Position numbers and translations under genes: made by a program. From positions 1-25,278 of IMG/VR virus record IMGVR_UViG_3300048922_000258: 25,278 nt of DNA; one strand, 5' to 3'. The notes below the pieces were generated by a model. That model had not been told where the DNA came from and did no database searches. It saw only the letters and a program-made list of their open reading frames with translations. Positions 22,257-25,278 of this stretch are shown piece by piece (within the stretch, counting starts at the first letter, position 1; the number at the start of each line of letters is the position of its first letter). The DNA comes from a virus.

Positions 22257-22775
22257 ATGGACCCCAGCCCTAGAAACGAACAACCTGAAAGCGTAGCTTT
22301 GGATCAGATGTCCTATCCAGCCACAGCCGCTTCCCGTAGAACGTCCGAACAGATACGCAATGCGGTTGCAGTGATAATGCTGATCGCGACTGTCGCTGCG
22401 ATAATTGGCGCGCTTGGTGCGGACGGCATTGCAACCAAGCGAACCGCTTGGGAAAGCGTCGAACTATCCTTTGCAGTCGGATCGTTTTTTGCTTTGGGGC
22501 CAGGCTTGTTCCTTGGTGCTCTTTTTGATCTTGGCGGTCACCCATTCAAAGCGTTGTGGGAATGGGGATCCTATGAGTCAGCGTTCTTCTACTTCTGCGT
22601 TGCAGCAATCGGCTTCGTAATTGCTGTGGTAACTGTCGTTATGGTCAATCATTACCTCACGACAGTTTTTTCCCCTAGCGAGCTTTTAATATCTCTGGTT
22701 GCCGGATCACTGACAGGAGCAACGGTGGTTCCCTCTGTCTTGGGCCTAATGCCTCGAGCACCCTCGAGAAGCTAG
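22257..22775 (+). CDS. Four-helix membrane protein on the opposite strand within the late operon (moron)
   Basis: This is a 172-aa product from ATG 22257, with AGGG about nine bases upstream. After a hydrophilic N-terminus, four hydrophobic helices are visible: about 35-56 (AVAVIMLIATVAAIIGALGA), 70-92 (ELSFAVGSFFALGPGLFLGA), 108-132 (AFFYFCVAAIGFVIAVVTVV) and 143-163 (LLISLVAGSLTGATVVPSVL). No enzymatic motif is recognised. It is the only plus-strand gene inside the head-tail block, has lower GC than its neighbours, and its TAG shares the CTAG palindrome with the stop of the tail terminator. This is the layout of a moron expressed in the lysogen. A superinfection-exclusion or host-envelope role is plausible but unproven. 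Confidence 0.8.
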   Translation: MDPSPRNEQPESVALDQMSYPATAASRRTSEQIRNAVAVIMLIATVAAIIGALGADGIATKRTAWESVELSFAVGSFFALGPGLFLGALFDLGGHPFKALWEWGSYESAFFYFCVAAIGFVIAVVTVVMVNHYLTTVFSPSELLISLVAGSLTGATVVPSVLGLMPRAPSRS

Positions 22776-23134
22776 CGCAGCTGCAGCAGCCGCACGTCGA
22801 AGGAAATGCCCATCGCGCCGGTATCGTCGCTATCGGGCGTCGGGTTGTACGACTCAATGCTGCCGACGCGCTCAACCACGTCGCGAATGGCAACGGCCAC
22901 CCCGTTGGCCTGACTGAGGCTGTCACCCCATACGGTCAGCCGGACACGCCAGCCGTCGGCCGGTGGCGCTTCGGACAGCATCGCAGTAGGTGAACCGCCG
23001 ACCACCTCCCATGTCGCGTAGGGGAGCTGCGTATGCTGGGGCGCATTACCAGGCCACAGCCTGACGGGATCGCCAAGCAACTGCCGGACCGCCTCAGCGC
23101 CCTCCAGCAGCGATTGAACCAGAGGAACCATCAT
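22772..23134 (-). CDS. Tail terminator / completion protein (DUF3168-like)
   Basis: ATG 23134 overlaps the upstream stop as ATGA; the frame is open further upstream but only as an overlap. The product is about 120 aa and starts MMVPLVQSLLEG. The PYATWEVVGG motif, followed by VRLTVWGDSLSQANGVAVAI and a final strand (ISFDVRLLQL), is the usual DUF3168 signature. The family caps the tail tube and joins it to the neck. It is the last gene before the inserted moron. Confidence 0.82.
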   Translation of the reverse strand: MMVPLVQSLLEGAEAVRQLLGDPVRLWPGNAPQHTQLPYATWEVVGGSPTAMLSEAPPADGWRVRLTVWGDSLSQANGVAVAIRDVVERVGSIESYNPTPDSDDTGAMGISFDVRLLQLR

Positions 23135-23634
23135 CGCCAGCCATCCTTTTTCAGTTGCTTGTCGAGTGCCGCCCAAGTCTCGTCGATGACCACCTGTGCA
23201 GCCTCCGGTCCCTTGGCTTCACCCGCGGGCGTCAGGAACGGAGAGGCCCGAGTCTTCTTCGTCCCGAACTCAACAAAGCGCCAGTAATAGGCCCAGCCGG
23301 CTTCCTCGTAGACTTTTCCGACGCGGCCATTGCGCCGGTTGCGTTTGGTGTTGGCGTACTTTCGGCGGCGGCCAGTCTTCACCCCAACGGTGAAGTACTC
23401 ACCGCCCACACCCACGCCTGCACGCTGTCGGCTTTTGGCATTGGCTCTGCGGGTCACGATCTGCGAGGCCATGAACCCTGACTCGCTCGGAGCCCGCCGC
23501 CGGGCATCATCCCGTATGATATTGCCGCCCTTGCGCATCCCGGTCTGAACCACTCTGCCCTGGATCGCCTTGGGCATATCCCGTAGCGAGCGCAGCAGGC
23601 CCTCCAGCCCATCGACCGATATCTGGTCAGCCAT
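23131..23634 (-). CDS. HK97 gp10-like neck/tail-completion protein
   Basis: This is a 167-aa product from ATG 23634, overlapping the head-closure gene by eight bases. It has the gp10 family layout: an N-terminal helix (LEGLLRSLRDMPKAIQGRVV), an RRAPSESGFM segment, a basic middle (TGRRRKYANTKRNRRNGRVG), and the diagnostic YYWRFVEFGTKK followed by RASPFLTPA. The family is thought to act at the head-tail joint or in tail completion. Confidence 0.88.
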   Translation of the reverse strand: MADQISVDGLEGLLRSLRDMPKAIQGRVVQTGMRKGGNIIRDDARRRAPSESGFMASQIVTRRANAKSRQRAGVGVGGEYFTVGVKTGRRRKYANTKRNRRNGRVGKVYEEAGWAYYWRFVEFGTKKTRASPFLTPAGEAKGPEAAQVVIDETWAALDKQLKKDGWR

Positions 23635-23962
23635 TGCTCAGACCTGCCACGGCGATTATCGCCATCTCGCTGCCGTCGTTGCTGGGGGCTATGCTCTTGA
23701 TGTCGAAGTTCCGGCCCCGGAACACGATTCGCCACTGCGGATCAACGTTTCTCGGCCGGATATCGAACCGCACCTGCTCCCTGTAGCGCTCCGCACCTGC
23801 AGCCACAGCCTCGGTTGTCGCTGCAAGGTTGTTGATCGCCTTCGCCCAGATCGACACGACCTCAACCCAGGTCGCTTTGTCCGGGCCGCCCAGAGGGTCG
23901 CGCGTCACGGTCTTGCGCTCAAGCCGGATGCGATGCTGCAGGTCCCCATCTTGAAGCGTCAT
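23627..23962 (-). CDS. Head closure / head-tail adaptor protein
   Basis: This is a 111-aa product from ATG 23962, overlapping the previous stop as ATGA. DLQHRIRLERKTVTRDPLGG, then WAKAINNL, a YREQVRFDIRPR strand and WRIVFRGRNFDIKSI are typical of the SPP1 gp16-like head-tail joining family. It binds beneath the connector and helps seal the DNA-filled head. Confidence 0.87.
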   Translation of the reverse strand: MTLQDGDLQHRIRLERKTVTRDPLGGPDKATWVEVVSIWAKAINNLAATTEAVAAGAERYREQVRFDIRPRNVDPQWRIVFRGRNFDIKSIAPSNDGSEMAIIAVAGLSNG

Positions 23963-24438
23963 GGCATCATCACCCTTCGATAGGGGCGCAGGAGACTCCT
24001 GGCGCCCAGGGGAAGCTCGACCGCCGGAGCTCCAACGACCACGTCTGACCGGTTCGCGTACAGATGGCCCACGGTGAGCAACACCGCCGAGACAATGCTA
24101 GGGTTGACGACCGCCCCGTGGACGCTGGCCTCAGCGGCCTGCACGGCCTCCTGATAGGCAACTTTCGCAATCCGAACGGTCGCTGTGCGCTCCTCGTCGC
24201 TCTCGATGAAAACCGCATCGGCCAGGGACTGGTCCCTGGCATTAGCTGCCTCCCTCACTGATGCCGGATACAGCGCCCTCGCAGCGGCCAAGTCATCGGC
24301 ACTCTCGTAGACCCTGCGATTGAGGTACGCCTGCGCGGCGTCGATTGCGCCGGCAATAGCATCCTGCAACTGCTCCACCGGGTAGTCCGCCTCCACCCGC
24401 ACATGCGAGCGGGCCTGTGCGATAGAGACGATGGCCAT
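23959..24438 (-). CDS. Head-tail connector (gp6-like)
   Basis: This is a 159-aa product from ATG 24438, one base after the previous stop. MAIVSIAQARSHVRVEADYP starts the four-helix gp6-like fold, and AVLLTVGHLYANRSDVVVG then AVELPLGARSLLRPYR close it. A charged insert of about 60 residues between the helices (ARALYPASVREAANARDQSL and beyond) is longer than in compact HK97 gp6 proteins. The protein forms a ring under the portal. Confidence 0.87.
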   Translation of the reverse strand: MAIVSIAQARSHVRVEADYPVEQLQDAIAGAIDAAQAYLNRRVYESADDLAAARALYPASVREAANARDQSLADAVFIESDEERTATVRIAKVAYQEAVQAAEASVHGAVVNPSIVSAVLLTVGHLYANRSDVVVGAPAVELPLGARSLLRPYRRVMMP

Positions 24439-24439
24439 A

Positions 24440-24955
24440 TCAGTCCTTCTTGCCCTCGGCCAGTGCGGCGGCCAACTTCTCCACGCCCCAGCGCTTGTCG
24501 AATGGGATGTTCGACGCTTCCAGCTTCACGATCAGAGCGGCCTTCGCGTCGGTTGGCGTTTCATCTGCAACCGCTGCTGCAGCGACAGCCGCGGCAGTGG
24601 CTGCGGCCTTCTTCTCATCTGCCTCAGCGGACAGGCGCTGCACGACTTCGGCGATTGCCGATTCCCGCGTGGCCACACTCAGCGCGTTCCAGTCCTCGGC
24701 AGAAAGGCCCGAGGAGCCATGCGCGAGCGCAACCACGTCGCCAAGCAGGACCTCGACGCCTTCTTCGAAGTGGAACTGTGCAGGCTGCAGATCCGATCCC
24801 AAGAGGATCGTCGCGGGCGCCGGGCTCAGCGTGATTGCGCCGACGGAAAGCGCGCCGGCCTCCAGCTCAGGCGGGCACGGATCACCGACAGCGAACTGAA
24901 CAGGATAGATCTCACCTTTCGGCACTCCACGAAAGGGCTTGATGAAATGTGCCAT
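24440..24955 (-). CDS. HeH/LEM-like protein next to the capsid gene
   Basis: This is a 171-aa product from ATG 24955, with GGGAG upstream. The N-terminal half is beta-rich with phage-decoration style turns (GAITLSPAPATILLGSDLQP). A long alanine linker (KKAAATAAAVAAAAVADETP) leads to a C-terminal HeH-like helix-extended-helix (IVKLEASNIPFDKRWGVEKL). Such linked HeH modules often bind nucleic acid in phage and bacterial proteins. It could be a capsid accessory or DNA-packaging helper; context is the main support. Confidence 0.7.
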   Translation of the reverse strand: MAHFIKPFRGVPKGEIYPVQFAVGDPCPPELEAGALSVGAITLSPAPATILLGSDLQPAQFHFEEGVEVLLGDVVALAHGSSGLSAEDWNALSVATRESAIAEVVQRLSAEADEKKAAATAAAVAAAAVADETPTDAKAALIVKLEASNIPFDKRWGVEKLAAALAEGKKD

Positions 24956-24981
24956 TGCGGCTCCCAGATCAAAGGTTGGAA

Positions 24982-25006
24982 ACCGGGCGGCGCTACGCCG
25001 CCCGGT
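24982..25006 (-). terminator. Hairpin after the major capsid gene
   Basis: ACCGGGCGGCG-CTA-CGCCGCCCGGT is an 11-bp perfect stem 14 bases after the capsid stop. Only TTTCC follows on the minus strand, so it is probably a partial terminator that favours capsid mRNA. Confidence 0.6.
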
Positions 25007-25020
25007 AGTTGTAAGCCCGA

Positions 25021-25278
25021 TTACTCGGCGATCTTGAGGGCGCGCATCGGCTCGGGGTTGTGCACGCCGCCGCCCACGCGCTTGGTGGTGTAGAACATCA
25101 CGTACGGCTTGTTGGTGTACGGATCGCGCAGCACGCGCACGCCCTTGCGGTCGTACACGGTGTAGGTCTGCTTGAAGTCGCCGAACAGCACCGCGGTCGC
25201 GTTCGCGGCCACATCCGGGATGGCGGCCACGTCCTGCACCGCGAAGCCAGCCAGGGTGGACGGCTGACCCGCCACCAG
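25021..25278 (-). CDS. Major capsid protein, HK97 fold, C-terminal part
   Basis: The frame is open to the window edge, so only the last 85 residues are visible. The apparent start at 25275 is an internal GTG. LAGFAVQDVAAIPDV, AVLFGDFKQTYTVYDRKGV and RVGGGVHNPEPMRALKI are textbook C-terminal elements of HK97-fold capsids: a P-domain strand, the GD..Y.i.dr turn, and the R.gG.v...a...lk ending. It forms the icosahedral shell. Confidence 0.92.
   Translation of the reverse strand: MVAGQPSTLAGFAVQDVAAIPDVAANATAVLFGDFKQTYTVYDRKGVRVLRDPYTNKPYVMFYTTKRVGGGVHNPEPMRALKIAE

Overview
The window is high-GC DNA and carries the left edge and most of the late region of an integrated siphovirus-type prophage in a gamma-proteobacterial chromosome. 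Codon use, the TonB receptor C-termini and the general look of the phage proteins suggest Xanthomonadaceae (Stenotrophomonas or Xanthomonas-like). This assignment is made from recognition of protein style, not from a search.

Chromosomal flank (1-1705): the C-terminal end of a TonB-dependent outer-membrane receptor, a strong hairpin terminator, and a 27-codon remnant of a second, opposing receptor. Next comes a minus-strand exported PDZ/SHOCT protein whose signal peptide appears to be out of frame by one base. A minus-strand terminator closes the flank. The prophage probably begins just beyond it, at 1706-1877, immediately before a P4-type tyrosine integrase (1878-3062).

Accessory region (3063-9230): this part is rich in lysogenic cargo. 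It holds an AT-richer, translationally coupled two-gene cassette of unknown function, whose second gene resembles DUF6575. It also holds a small possibly exported protein and an AhpD-like peroxidase bracketed by two paralogous minus-strand genes, one of them truncated. Next are a proteasome/HslV-like Ntn-hydrolase candidate with Ser1/Asp17/Lys33 at canonical spacing, a small coiled-coil protein, a complete BLUF blue-light sensor domain, and a divergent SRAP/YedK-type abasic-site protein. A 65-aa protein lies between SRAP and the tail fibre.

Late region (9241-25278, transcribed right to left): the transcriptional order is HK97-type major capsid protein (cut by the window edge), a HeH-like protein, gp6-like connector, head closure, HK97 gp10-like neck, DUF3168 tail terminator, tail tube, tail assembly chaperones G and G-T, a SPRY-containing tail-tip/hub candidate, a second tail-tip protein, a 55-aa membrane protein, the tape measure, and a 1615-aa modular tail fibre. 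G and G-T are joined at a textbook GGGAAAC -1 slippery site. The hub-like genes precede the tape measure, unlike lambda. A four-helix membrane-protein gene sits on the opposite strand inside the late operon, between the tail terminator and tail tube genes, with its own likely promoter: a classical moron. Terminase, portal, repressor, replication and lysis genes and the right attachment site are not in this window.
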